This document shows positions 27,772-36,315 of a stretch of DNA of 64,000 nt, piece after piece. The DNA is from Flavobacterium eburneipallidum. Its GTDB lineage: Bacteria; Bacteroidota; Bacteroidia; Flavobacteriales; Flavobacteriaceae. The notes under the pieces were generated by a model, which ran no database searches, was not told the origin of the DNA, and saw only the letters and a list, made by a program, of their open reading frames with translations. The position numbers and the translations under genes are program-made. The stretch's first letter is position 1; every line of letters starts with the position of its first letter. The stretch covers positions 3,472,001 to 3,536,000 of the forward strand of contig NZ_CP114291.2 of the NCBI RefSeq assembly GCF_027111355.2, in the 5' to 3' direction.

Positions 27772-29107
27772 GTATCGCTTTTTTAATGGATGAAATCATT
27801 TCTCCAATATCACCCGCACCTATGGTTACAATAACGGTTGCGTCACTTTCTAAAATCGAGGATATCAACACCTCTTTTTCAACTAATTTTTTATGCTCAT
27901 TAGTCATTTTATCCATCAACCATTGTGAGGTAATTCCCTCCATTGGTAATTCTCGCGCTGGATAAATATCCAACAAAATTACTTCGTCAAAAGCAGACAA
28001 ACTTTTGGCAAAATCATCTGCAAAATCTTTGGTTCTACTAAACAAATGCGGTTGAAAAATAGCCAAAACTTTTTGGTTTGGATACAATTCACGAACCGCC
28101 TGATGCACGGCATTAATTTCCGTTGGATGATGCGCATAATCATCAATAAAAACCAAATTTTCAGTTTTAATTTGGTACGAAAATCGTCTTCTTATTCCTT
28201 TAAATGAAAGCAAGGCACTAGCAATGTCATCGTTTGGGAGACCGAAAGTTTTGGCCATTGCCAATGCCATAAGCGCATTCATTAGATTGTGTTTTCCAGG
28301 CAAACCAAAACCTATATTTTCTATTGTCTCTGATGGTGTTTTTACATCAAAAACATATTGACTATTTACTATTCTAACATTAAAGGCAGTAAATTGAGCT
28401 TCGTCATATACAGCACAAGTGACTCCGGGAATAGGCAATTGATTAGTAATAAATAATTTGCTTTTATCTTCTACTTTGTCTGCGAATTCCACAAACGAAG
28501 CTTCAATGGAAGCACTGTCGCCATAAATATCCAAATGATCGGCATCCATTGAGGTTACGCAAGCAATGTTCGGGTGCAAATGCAAGAAAGAACGATCGAA
28601 TTCATCCGCTTCGACAACAGTAACCGTTTTTCCGCTTCCAATTAAATTAGAATTGTAATTTTCAACAATTCCACCCACAAAAGCGGTTACATCAACCCCG
28701 CTTTCGAATAAAATATGGCCAAGAATACTAGACGTTGTTGTTTTTCCGTGCGTTCCCGCTACAGCAAAACAAAATGTATCTTTGGTAATAATTCCCAAAA
28801 CTTCAGCTCTTTTCTTTAACTGATAATTTCTTTCCAGAAAAAAATTCCATTGCGAATGTTGTTTTGGAACTGCTGGAGTAATAATGACCAATGTATTTTC
28901 TTTGTAGTAATCCGTTGGAATTAAATCAATTCGATCTTCAAAATGAATGTCGATTCCTAATTCCAATAGTTCTCTGGTAAGTTCGGTTTCGGTTTTATCA
29001 TATCCAGACACATTTTTACCAATAGACTTGAAATAACGAGCCAAAGAGCTCATTCCAATTCCTCCGATTCCTATAAAATAAACGTTATGTATTTGATTTA
29101 GATTCAT
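27758..29107 (-). CDS. murC: UDP-N-acetylmuramate--L-alanine ligase MurC
   Basis: The 449-residue cytoplasmic Mur ligase adds L-alanine to UDP-MurNAc. The N-terminal nucleotide-sugar domain starts with VYFIGIGGIGMSSLARYF. The ATP loop is AVAGTHGKTTTSSILGHI, with the central-domain motif EADEFDRSFLHLHP and the C-terminal IDDYAHHPTEINAV and IFQPHLFSRTKDF motifs typical of MurC. It lies between murG and ftsQ. The 160-bp gap to murG holds an AT-rich inverted-repeat element. Confidence 0.97.
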   Translation of the reverse strand: MNLNQIHNVYFIGIGGIGMSSLARYFKSIGKNVSGYDKTETELTRELLELGIDIHFEDRIDLIPTDYYKENTLVIITPAVPKQHSQWNFFLERNYQLKKRAEVLGIITKDTFCFAVAGTHGKTTTSSILGHILFESGVDVTAFVGGIVENYNSNLIGSGKTVTVVEADEFDRSFLHLHPNIACVTSMDADHLDIYGDSASIEASFVEFADKVEDKSKLFITNQLPIPGVTCAVYDEAQFTAFNVRIVNSQYVFDVKTPSETIENIGFGLPGKHNLMNALMALAMAKTFGLPNDDIASALLSFKGIRRRFSYQIKTENLVFIDDYAHHPTEINAVHQAVRELYPNQKVLAIFQPHLFSRTKDFADDFAKSLSAFDEVILLDIYPARELPMEGITSQWLMDKMTNEHKKLVEKEVLISSILESDATVIVTIGAGDIGEMISSIKKAIHETI

Positions 29108-29113
29108 GTGTTC

Positions 29114-29266
29114 AATTAAAAATTACGAATTAAAAATTAAAAATTTTATTGGATTAATTATTCGATTTCATTTGTATCAAAAAAGCCATTGCTTTTAGTA
29201 TATGTTTTACTTACACATTTAGTTCAATTTGTATTTTTTATTAATTTTAATTCGTAATTTTTAATT
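29114..29266. repeat. AT-rich inverted-repeat element in the murC-murG gap
   Basis: A 22-bp arm (AATTAAAAATTACGAATTAA plus AA, 29114-29135) is perfectly inverted at 29245-29266. The ~110-bp centre has no gene. The right arm ends 1 bp before the murG stop codon, and the left arm begins 6 bp from the murC start, so the element fills the whole gap. Confidence 0.75.
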
Positions 29267-29267
29267 T

Positions 29268-30359
29268 TTAATTTTTAATTAATTTGACAATCTCGTCAAC
29301 AATTTGTTTTGTTGCGTTTGGCAAAGCCAGTTGTTTTATATTTTCACTTAAATAATCTTGTTTTCCTTGATCTCTCAACAGAGCTTCAAAAACAAGACTG
29401 AATTGTGAATCCAATTCGGATTCTTTAAGCATTATGGCACCAATTTTATCTACAATAGCTTGTGCATTTTTAGTTTGATGATCTTCTGCTACATTGGGTG
29501 AAGGAATAAAAATCACTGGTTTTCCCACGATGCACAATTCTGAAACCGATGATGCTCCTGCTCTTGAAATAACAATATCTGCAGCAGCATAAACCAAATC
29601 CATTCTATCTATGAATGCCAAAACCTGTACTGTATTCGAATTGTATTTCTTGTAATCTTCGAAATATAATTTCCCACATTGCCAGATTATTTGAACATCT
29701 TCAGAAATAAACTTATCTAATTCTTTTTCGATTAGTTGATTCATTCTTCTGGCTCCAAGACTTCCGCCAAGAACTAAAAGTGTTTTTTTATCAGCGTCTA
29801 AATTGAAATATTTTTTAGCTTCTTCTCTTTTGCTTTCAATATCTATCAAATCCTGACGCACTGGATTTCCTGTTAGAATCATTTTTTCTTTTGGAAAGAA
29901 ACGTTCTAGATTTTCGTAGGCCACACAAATTTTATTGGCTTTTTTGCTCAATAATTTATTCGTAATACCTGGAAAAGAATTTTGTTCCTGAATCACCGTT
30001 GGAATATTCAATGAATTTGCCATTTGCAATAAGGGTCCCGAAGCAAAACCACCTGTTCCAATGACTACATCTGGCTTGAATTTCTTAATAATTTTTCTTG
30101 ATTTCCACAAACTACTGATTAATTTGAAGGGAAACATAGCGTTTTGCAAAGTCAATTTTCGTTGCAAACCCGCAATCCAAAGTCCTTCAATTTTGTAGCC
30201 TGCTTGTGGCACTTTTTGCATTTCCATTTTATTCTCGGCACCTACAAAAAGGAATTCAGCATCAGGGAAACGAGATTTCAATTCGTTAGCAATGGCAACG
30301 GCTGGATAAATATGTCCTCCTGTTCCACCTCCGCTTAATATGAATTTTAATTTTTTCAT
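29268..30359 (-). CDS. murG: UDP-GlcNAc:lipid I glycosyltransferase MurG
   Basis: The 363-residue peripheral membrane GT28 enzyme makes lipid II from lipid I. Diagnostic motifs: [14 protein letters not shown] at the N-terminus, [35 protein letters not shown] and the donor-binding [23 protein letters not shown] with HQTKNA. The final codons (LIKN and stop) are made of the AT-rich sequence that abuts the inverted-repeat element. It is 12 bp downstream of ftsW in the operon. Confidence 0.97.
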   Translation of the reverse strand: MKKLKFILSGGGTGGHIYPAVAIANELKSRFPDAEFLFVGAENKMEMQKVPQAGYKIEGLWIAGLQRKLTLQNAMFPFKLISSLWKSRKIIKKFKPDVVIGTGGFASGPLLQMANSLNIPTVIQEQNSFPGITNKLLSKKANKICVAYENLERFFPKEKMILTGNPVRQDLIDIESKREEAKKYFNLDADKKTLLVLGGSLGARRMNQLIEKELDKFISEDVQIIWQCGKLYFEDYKKYNSNTVQVLAFIDRMDLVYAAADIVISRAGASSVSELCIVGKPVIFIPSPNVAEDHQTKNAQAIVDKIGAIMLKESELDSQFSLVFEALLRDQGKQDYLSENIKQLALPNATKQIVDEIVKLIKN

Positions 30360-30371
30360 TTTTTCTATGAA

Positions 30372-31679
30372 TTATTTATTCAAAACCGCATTCATTGGAT
30401 TTTTAGAATTATCCTCAATAGAATAATTTTCAGCATTAGTTTCGTCCTGCACTTCTTCGTTTTCATCTTCTAATTGTTTGTCAATTAGTTTTTGAAGTGC
30501 TGCATCTCTTCTGGCTTTATCACTTAATTCTTGCGCAATTTCTTCTTCTTTTTTGGTTACATTAATAATGATTCCCAATGAAACAGAAACCATCCAAATG
30601 GAAGTTCCTCCACTACTAATAAATGGTAAGGTTTGTCCCGTAACTGGCAATAATTCCACTGCAACCGCCATATTAATCATCGCTTGAAAAATGATGGGAA
30701 ATCCAACACCAACGACTAATAATTTTCCAAACAAAGAATTGGCTTTATGCGCTGCAATAATAAACCGGAAGAACAACAAAAGATACATTAATAAAACTCC
30801 CAAACCGCCAATTAATCCCCATTCTTCGACAATGATGGCGTAAATAAAATCGGAAGAGGATTGTGGCAAGAAATGTTTTTGAACACTTTTTCCAGGACCT
30901 AATCCGTAAATTCCGCCTGAAGCTATAGCTATTTTTGCTTTTTCGATTTGGTAATCGTCTTCGCCTGGTTTGTCGGTTGTGAAATTTTCGATACGGCTCG
31001 ACCAAGTATTTACCCTGCTAAAAAAACGAGCATCTGGAAAAGCTTTGGACAATAAAACAAATAATGCCAATGCTGCGATTCCCATTCCAAGAATATATCC
31101 AATATATTTTATAGAATAATTACCAACGAAAGTCAACATTAAAACCATGGAAAACATTAAGGCTGCCGTAGAAAAGTTGGCTGGTAAAATCATTCCCAAG
31201 GTTATAAAAACAGGAATCCAAAGCTGGATAAATGATTCCTGAAAAGTATCTTCAACCTCTCGCTTTTTGGATAAATATCGAGCAACATACATCATCAAGA
31301 CAATAAATGCTAGTGTAGAAGTTTGAAAAGTTATTCCAATAAAAGGCACTTGAATCCAACGGCTGGCATTGGCTCCAGCGATTACTGTTCCTTTGATTAA
31401 AGTATAGGCTAGTAGCAACCAAACGACAGGCAATCCAATTTTTGAAATCACTTTATAATAATGATAGGGCACTTTGTGAACGCCATAAATAATAAAAAAT
31501 CCAATAATAATATGAGCCAAATGCTTGAGTAAATAGCTGATTGTATTTCCAGTTCCTCTACCTATGTAAGCCAAATTACTACTCGCACTAAAAACAGGCA
31601 TAAACGAAAACAAGGCTAACAAAGCCACGAATGACCATATTACTCTGTCTCCCTTTAGATTGTTTACTAGTTCTTTCAT
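30372..31679 (-). CDS. ftsW: Septal peptidoglycan glycosyltransferase FtsW (SEDS family)
   Basis: The 435-residue polytopic inner-membrane protein has about 10 helices. SEDS hallmarks: GANASRWIQVPFIGITFQTS, the region KIAIASGGIYGLGPGKSVQKHFLPQSSSDFIYAIIVEEWG, and FISSGGTSIWMVSVSLGIII. FtsW polymerises lipid II together with the class B PBP encoded in the same cluster. A charged C-terminal tail (EEEIAQELSDKARRDA onward) extends into the cytoplasm. FtsW rather than RodA is chosen from the dcw position between murD and murG. Confidence 0.94.
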   Translation of the reverse strand: MKELVNNLKGDRVIWSFVALLALFSFMPVFSASSNLAYIGRGTGNTISYLLKHLAHIIIGFFIIYGVHKVPYHYYKVISKIGLPVVWLLLAYTLIKGTVIAGANASRWIQVPFIGITFQTSTLAFIVLMMYVARYLSKKREVEDTFQESFIQLWIPVFITLGMILPANFSTAALMFSMVLMLTFVGNYSIKYIGYILGMGIAALALFVLLSKAFPDARFFSRVNTWSSRIENFTTDKPGEDDYQIEKAKIAIASGGIYGLGPGKSVQKHFLPQSSSDFIYAIIVEEWGLIGGLGVLLMYLLLFFRFIIAAHKANSLFGKLLVVGVGFPIIFQAMINMAVAVELLPVTGQTLPFISSGGTSIWMVSVSLGIIINVTKKEEEIAQELSDKARRDAALQKLIDKQLEDENEEVQDETNAENYSIEDNSKNPMNAVLNK

Positions 31680-31707
31680 TTTGATTTATTGTTTAAAGTT
31701 TTATTTT

Positions 31708-31747
31708 GTTTAAAAGTTTAAGGCTAAACAACTTTAAACTTTTAAAC
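31708..31747. repeat. Palindrome in the ftsW-murD gap
   Basis: GTTTAAAAGTTTAA and TTAAACTTTTAAAC form a perfect 14-bp inverted pair around a 12-nt loop, with further TTTAAAC repeats beside it. It is very AT-rich and has no clear T-run terminator. Confidence 0.6.
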
Positions 31748-31758
31748 CTTAAACTTTT

Positions 31759-33096
31759 CTATAAATGTTTTACTGCTTTCTTAAACTGATTTCCTCTGTC
31801 TTCGTAGTTTTCGAATAAATCGAAACTCGCACAGGCTGGAGACAATAAAACTGTATCTCCTTTTTCGGATAATCGTTGTGCCATTTTCACGGCATCTTCC
31901 ATATTATTAACCTCAATCATCATATCGACAACATTGCCAAAAGCATCAATAATTTTTCTATTATCAACACCAAGACAGATAATTGCCTTTACTTTTTCAC
32001 GAACCAAAGACATTAATTCGTTGTAATCATTTCCTTTGTCAACACCACCCACAATCCAGACTGTTGGTGTATTCATACTATCCAAAGCAAAAAACGTAGC
32101 ATTCACATTTGTCGCTTTTGAATCGTTGATGTATTGTACATTTTGAATTTTCAATACTTTTTCCAACCGGTGTTCCACTCCTTGAAAATTAGACAAACTC
32201 TCTCTGATGGTAGAATTTCGGATTTTCATCAATTTAGCCACAGATGTTGCTGCCATTGCATTTTTCATATTGTGCTTGCCTTCCAGTGCCATAGTTTCAG
32301 TTTCCATTGTAAATTCTTCTTCGTTGATGATGTTTGCTTCCATTGTTTTGTCTTTTATAAATGCTCCTTTTTCGAATGTTTTTGTTAATGAAAAAGGAAT
32401 TAATTGGGCTTTTACTTTATTGTTTTTTAACCATTCCGTGCTAGCTTCGTCATCGGCATCATAGATGAGAAAATCTTCCTCGGTTTGGTTCATTGTGATT
32501 CTAAATTTCGAGTCGATGTACTTCTCATATTTGTAATCGTAGCGATCTAAATGATCTGGGCTTATATTGGTAATTATGGCAATATGTGGTTTGTAATCTA
32601 TAATTCCGTCCAGTTGAAAACTACTCAATTCCAGCACATAACTATCGTATTTATCCTCGGCAACTTGCCAGGCAAAACTCTTTCCGATGTTGCCTCCCAA
32701 ACCAACATTCAATCCAGCTGATTTTAGCAAATGATAAGTCAACATTGTCGTTGTTGTCTTTCCGTTGCTTCCTGTAATTCCTATTGTGATGGCTTTTGTA
32801 AACTGAATAGCAAACTCAATTTCTGAAATTACTGGAATTCCTTTTTCGACCAACTTCTTTACAATTGCCGATTTTTTTTCAGGAATTCCTGGACTTTTCA
32901 TCACTACATCGGCATTCAAAATCAAGTCTTCGGTGTGTGTTCCTTCTTCCCAAGCGATTCCATTAATCAGCAAGACTTCTTTGTAATTGTCTTTTATTTT
33001 TCCAAAATCAGATACAAAAACATCATATCCTTTTTTCTTTCCCAGAATCGCAGTACCTACACCGCTTTCTCCTCCACCTAAAACGACTAACCTCAT
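31759..33096 (-). CDS. murD: UDP-N-acetylmuramoyl-L-alanine--D-glutamate ligase MurD
   Basis: The 445-residue cytoplasmic ligase adds D-glutamate to UDP-MurNAc-L-Ala. It begins with RLVVLGGGESGVGTAILGKK, typical of MurD; the ATP loop is GITGSNGKTTTTMLTYHLL; then LELSSFQLDG, ITNISPDHLDRY, VEHRLEKVLKIQNVQYINDS and, near the C-terminus, LLSPACASFDLFENYEDRG, a MurD signature. It starts 10 bp from the left arm of the inverted repeat that surrounds the four-helix-bundle gene. Confidence 0.97.
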   Translation of the reverse strand: MRLVVLGGGESGVGTAILGKKKGYDVFVSDFGKIKDNYKEVLLINGIAWEEGTHTEDLILNADVVMKSPGIPEKKSAIVKKLVEKGIPVISEIEFAIQFTKAITIGITGSNGKTTTTMLTYHLLKSAGLNVGLGGNIGKSFAWQVAEDKYDSYVLELSSFQLDGIIDYKPHIAIITNISPDHLDRYDYKYEKYIDSKFRITMNQTEEDFLIYDADDEASTEWLKNNKVKAQLIPFSLTKTFEKGAFIKDKTMEANIINEEEFTMETETMALEGKHNMKNAMAATSVAKLMKIRNSTIRESLSNFQGVEHRLEKVLKIQNVQYINDSKATNVNATFFALDSMNTPTVWIVGGVDKGNDYNELMSLVREKVKAIICLGVDNRKIIDAFGNVVDMMIEVNNMEDAVKMAQRLSEKGDTVLLSPACASFDLFENYEDRGNQFKKAVKHL

Positions 33097-33105
33097 ATTC
33101 TTTAG

Positions 33106-33555
33106 AATTAAAAATTGAGAATTAAAAATTAAAAATCACTGTGAAATTCAATCCTTAATTAATTTACATTTTCCCTTTTAGGGTAATTATGATTTTTGCT
33201 AGTATTTTACAAATTTCCTCTGCTTCAACATAAACGCTATCAAATTCGGTAACTGAAATATAAGCTGTCTCTTTTAATAATTTCAACCAATAAATTGTTT
33301 CTCTTGCTTCTTTGTATGAAATCTCTAGTTTAAACAAAAACTCTTTATCAGAACGCCCACCAATAGATTCTTCAATATTTGCTCCAATTGAAGTTCCACT
33401 TCTTAAAATTTGTTTACTCAAAACAAACTCCTTTTTTTTAGTGGTTAAATGTTTGTATAAATTAATTATCCTTACTGCAAAAAGAAATGATTTATCTTGA
33501 ATTATATTCTCTTTCATATTGACAATTTTTAATTTTTAATTCTAAATTTTTAATT
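33106..33555. mobile_element. Candidate mobile element: four-helix-bundle gene between inverted repeats
   Basis: Arms 33106-33136 and 33525-33555 are inverted copies with 30 of 31 matches (AATTAAAAATT, then GAATTAAAAATTAAAAAT). The element occupies essentially the whole murD-mraY gap and encloses one gene (33164-33517). A 5-bp ATTCT flanks it on both sides (33097-33101 and 33557-33561), which could be a target duplication but is weak in such AT-rich DNA. No transposase is encoded. Calling it mobile is inference from the inverted arms and from the interruption of an otherwise standard cluster. Confidence 0.5.
33164..33517 (-). CDS. Four-helix-bundle (23S rRNA intervening-sequence-type) protein
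   Basis: The 117-residue all-alpha protein belongs to the S23/IVP-like family. The characteristic core is visible: KQILRSGTSIGANIEESIGG followed by FLFKLEISYKEARETIYWL and a C-terminal helix EAEEICKILAKIIITLK. Relatives are encoded in 23S rRNA intervening sequences and as stand-alone genes scattered through Bacteroidota genomes. They share the fold of Avd, an accessory protein of diversity-generating retroelements. The biochemical function is unknown. It has no evident link to cell-wall synthesis yet interrupts the dcw cluster in the same orientation, so it is probably an insertion rather than a cluster member. Confidence 0.9.
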   Translation of the reverse strand: MKENIIQDKSFLFAVRIINLYKHLTTKKKEFVLSKQILRSGTSIGANIEESIGGRSDKEFLFKLEISYKEARETIYWLKLLKETAYISVTEFDSVYVEAEEICKILAKIIITLKGKM

Positions 33556-33559
33556 GATT

Positions 33560-34789
33560 CTATCTTAATTTTAGAGTTACGATGGATAAAATAGCCAGCA
33601 TGATAGCAACAATCCAAAATCGAGTTACAATCTTACTTTCGTGATAGCCTTTCTTTTGGTAATGATGATGCAAAGGTGCCATCAAGAAAACTCTTTGTCC
33701 TTCGCCAAAACGTTTTTTGGTGTATTTGAAATAAAAGACTTGAATAACAACCGATAAATTTTCGACCAAGAAAATACCACACAATAAAGGAATTAACATT
33801 TCTTTTCGAACGGCAATAGCCAAAACCGCAATGATTCCACCAATGGTTAAACTTCCTGTATCACCCATAAATACAGATGCTGGATAGGAATTGTACCAAA
33901 GAAATCCGACCAATGCACCCACGAATGCGGCAATAAAAACCGTCATTTCTCCCGAATTGGGGATGTACATTATATTCAAATAATTAGAAAAAATAATATT
34001 TCCAGAAACGAAGGTAAAAATCCCTAATGCCAAAACTGATATTGCCGAAGTTCCCGCAGCCAATCCATCAATTCCATCGGTAAGATTCGCACCATTAGAA
34101 ACCGCAGTGATGATAAAAATTACTACTGGAATAAAAATCAACCAAGCCCAATCCTGATAGCCTTCGCCTGTCCAAGCCAATACTTCTGCATAATCAAATT
34201 CGTTGTTCTTGAAAAAAGGAATCGTTGTTGCTGTAGATTTTTCATAAACAGGAGCTTGAGCTACAACTTCTTTAGTACTTTCTTTAAAAATATCAGTTGT
34301 AGAAGTGTCAGTACGAATGGTTACTGCTGGACTAAAATACAAAACCGTTCCAACGATTAATCCCAAACCTACTTGTCCAACCACTTTAAAAATCCCTTTT
34401 AAGCCTTGTTTGTCTTTCTTGAAAATTTTGATATAATCGTCAATAAAACCGATAGTTCCCATCCACAAAGTAGTTACAATCAATAACAAGATGTAAATAT
34501 TTTGAAGTTTGGCAAATAAAACAACTGGAATCAAGGTCGCAAAAATGATGATTAATCCACCCATAGTAGGCGTTCCTGCTTTTTCGTTTTGACCCGCTAA
34601 TCCTAGTTCACGAACAGTTTCACCAACTTGCTGCCTACGCAAAAAATTAATAACTCTTTTTCCATAAATAGTAGATAATAATAAGGAAAGCATAAATGCC
34701 AATGCTGACCTAAAAGTAATGTACTGAAAAACTCCTGCTCCAGTTACATTTAATGTTTTGTCTAAATATTCAAATAAATAATATAGCAT
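33560..34789 (-). CDS. mraY: Phospho-N-acetylmuramoyl-pentapeptide transferase MraY
   Basis: The 409-residue polytopic inner-membrane enzyme makes lipid I from UDP-MurNAc-pentapeptide and undecaprenyl phosphate. Motifs: [11 protein letters not shown] near the N-terminus, [17 protein letters not shown] (Asp pair), [31 protein letters not shown], and [17 protein letters not shown] near the C-terminus. Compared with E. coli (360 residues) there is an insertion of ~50 residues around positions 155-205, rich in Thr/Ser, which I recall as usual in Bacteroidota. Its stop codon lies 4 bp from the right arm of the inverted repeat. Confidence 0.97.
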   Translation of the reverse strand: MLYYLFEYLDKTLNVTGAGVFQYITFRSALAFMLSLLLSTIYGKRVINFLRRQQVGETVRELGLAGQNEKAGTPTMGGLIIIFATLIPVVLFAKLQNIYILLLIVTTLWMGTIGFIDDYIKIFKKDKQGLKGIFKVVGQVGLGLIVGTVLYFSPAVTIRTDTSTTDIFKESTKEVVAQAPVYEKSTATTIPFFKNNEFDYAEVLAWTGEGYQDWAWLIFIPVVIFIITAVSNGANLTDGIDGLAAGTSAISVLALGIFTFVSGNIIFSNYLNIMYIPNSGEMTVFIAAFVGALVGFLWYNSYPASVFMGDTGSLTIGGIIAVLAIAVRKEMLIPLLCGIFLVENLSVVIQVFYFKYTKKRFGEGQRVFLMAPLHHHYQKKGYHESKIVTRFWIVAIMLAILSIVTLKLR

Positions 34790-34851
34790 GTTTTTTTGTT
34801 TATTTGGTTAGTCGGTTATTTGTTTAACTGGTTATGGACTTTGGATTAAAC

Positions 34852-36315
34852 TTATTTTCCTAGTTGATTTAATAATTCTGTTATTGTTTCCAAATCGTCA
34901 AAATGATGACGTACGCCATTTACTTCCTGATAGGTTTCGTGTCCTTTTCCAGCAATCAGAATAATATCGTTAGGTTGAGCCAGTTGACAAGCGGTTTTTA
35001 TAGCTTGTTTTCTATCAGTAATGGAAAGTGATTTTTTATAATTTTGAGGCGCAATTCCTTGTTCCATTTCGTTGATGATGACTTCTGGATCTTCATTTCT
35101 TGGATTATCCGAAGTCAGAATCACTTTGTCACTTAATTCCGTGGCAATCGAAGCCATAATTGGACGTTTCGCTTTATCTCTATTTCCACCACAACCTACA
35201 ACTGTGATCAATTGTTCGTTTTTGGTACGGATATCGTTAATTGTTTTTAAAACATTTTCCAATGCGTCTGGAGTGTGAGCATAATCTACAATTGCAGTTA
35301 TATTTGAAGCAGAAACGATGAATTGAAAACGACCTGAAACACTTTCTAAATCGGATAATAATCGCAATACTTCCAAACTTTCCATTCCTAATTCTACTGC
35401 CGTTCCGTATATCGCCAATAAATTATAAGCATTGAATGTTCCAATTAATTTTACCCAAACTTCATTTCCATTAATTTTCAACAATAAGCCTGATAATTGA
35501 TTTTCCAAAATTTGTGCTTTGTAATCAGAGTATGATTTTAAAGCATAAGTCAGTTTTTTGGCTGTGGTATTTTGCAACATTACTGCACCATTTTTATCAT
35601 CAATATTGGATAAAGCAAAAGCTGTTTTTGGCAAATGGTCGAAAAACGATTTTTTCACATCACGGTATTCTGCAAAAGTGGGGTGATAATCCAAATGATC
35701 GTGTGACAAATTGGTAAAAACACCTCCTGAAAAATGCAAAGCTTCGGTACGTTTTTGATGAATACCGTGTGAACTCACTTCCATAAAACAATACTCAACC
35801 CCAGCATCTACCATTTCATTCAAATAATGATTGATGGTAATGGAATCTGGCGTAGTATGTGTTGCTTTGTATTCTGTATCGTCAACCAAGATTTTTACAG
35901 TGGACAATAATCCCACTTTGAAACCTGCTTTTTTATACAATTGATACAACAAAGAAGCGATTGTTGTTTTACCATTTGTTCCAGTAATACCCACCAATTT
36001 CAATTTTGCAGAAGGTTCTCCAAAATAATTAGCAGCCATAAAAGCCAAAGCTTTGTTGGTATCTTTTACCTGAATGTAGGTAATTCCGTCCGCTATATTC
36101 TCTGGTAAGGTATCGCACACTATGGCAACAGCTCCTAAACTGATGGCTTTTTCGATAAAATCGTGTCCGTTTGAAATCGTTCCACGAATAGCCACAAAAA
36201 TGTCATTGGCTACAATATTTCTAGAATCGAATTCCATTTTATGGATAGCAACATCTGTCGAACCTTTTACGGCTTCGATAGCGACTTTGTATATTATTTC
36301 TTTTAGAATAATCAC
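34852..36315 (-). CDS. murE: UDP-MurNAc-tripeptide synthetase MurE (meso-DAP type)
   Basis: The 487-residue cytoplasmic Mur ligase adds the third stem-peptide residue. The GTG start at 36315 overlaps the stop of the upstream PBP gene (GTGA), and the N-terminus LKEIIYKVAIEAVKGSTD fits the family. The ATP loop is GITGTNGKTTIASLLYQL, with TNLSHDHLDYHPTF and VDYAHTPDALENVL following. The C-terminal motif SDNPRNEDPE contains DNPR, the signature for meso-diaminopimelate recognition, so the peptidoglycan is predicted to be DAP-type. It is 62 bp from mraY. Confidence 0.97.
   Translation of the reverse strand: MIILKEIIYKVAIEAVKGSTDVAIHKMEFDSRNIVANDIFVAIRGTISNGHDFIEKAISLGAVAIVCDTLPENIADGITYIQVKDTNKALAFMAANYFGEPSAKLKLVGITGTNGKTTIASLLYQLYKKAGFKVGLLSTVKILVDDTEYKATHTTPDSITINHYLNEMVDAGVEYCFMEVSSHGIHQKRTEALHFSGGVFTNLSHDHLDYHPTFAEYRDVKKSFFDHLPKTAFALSNIDDKNGAVMLQNTTAKKLTYALKSYSDYKAQILENQLSGLLLKINGNEVWVKLIGTFNAYNLLAIYGTAVELGMESLEVLRLLSDLESVSGRFQFIVSASNITAIVDYAHTPDALENVLKTINDIRTKNEQLITVVGCGGNRDKAKRPIMASIATELSDKVILTSDNPRNEDPEVIINEMEQGIAPQNYKKSLSITDRKQAIKTACQLAQPNDIILIAGKGHETYQEVNGVRHHFDDLETITELLNQLGK

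Noticed and set aside
33164..33517. A diversity-generating retroelement
   Set aside because: The four-helix-bundle gene is Avd-related in fold, but there is no reverse transcriptase, template repeat or variable repeat nearby.
29114..33555. CRISPR array explanation for the AT-rich repeats
   Set aside because: The repeats are inverted pairs at variable distances, not regularly spaced direct repeats with unique spacers, and no cas genes are present.
33106..33555. A classical insertion sequence
   Set aside because: No transposase is encoded; the only product is the four-helix-bundle protein, and the flanking ATTCT repeat is too short to prove a target duplication.
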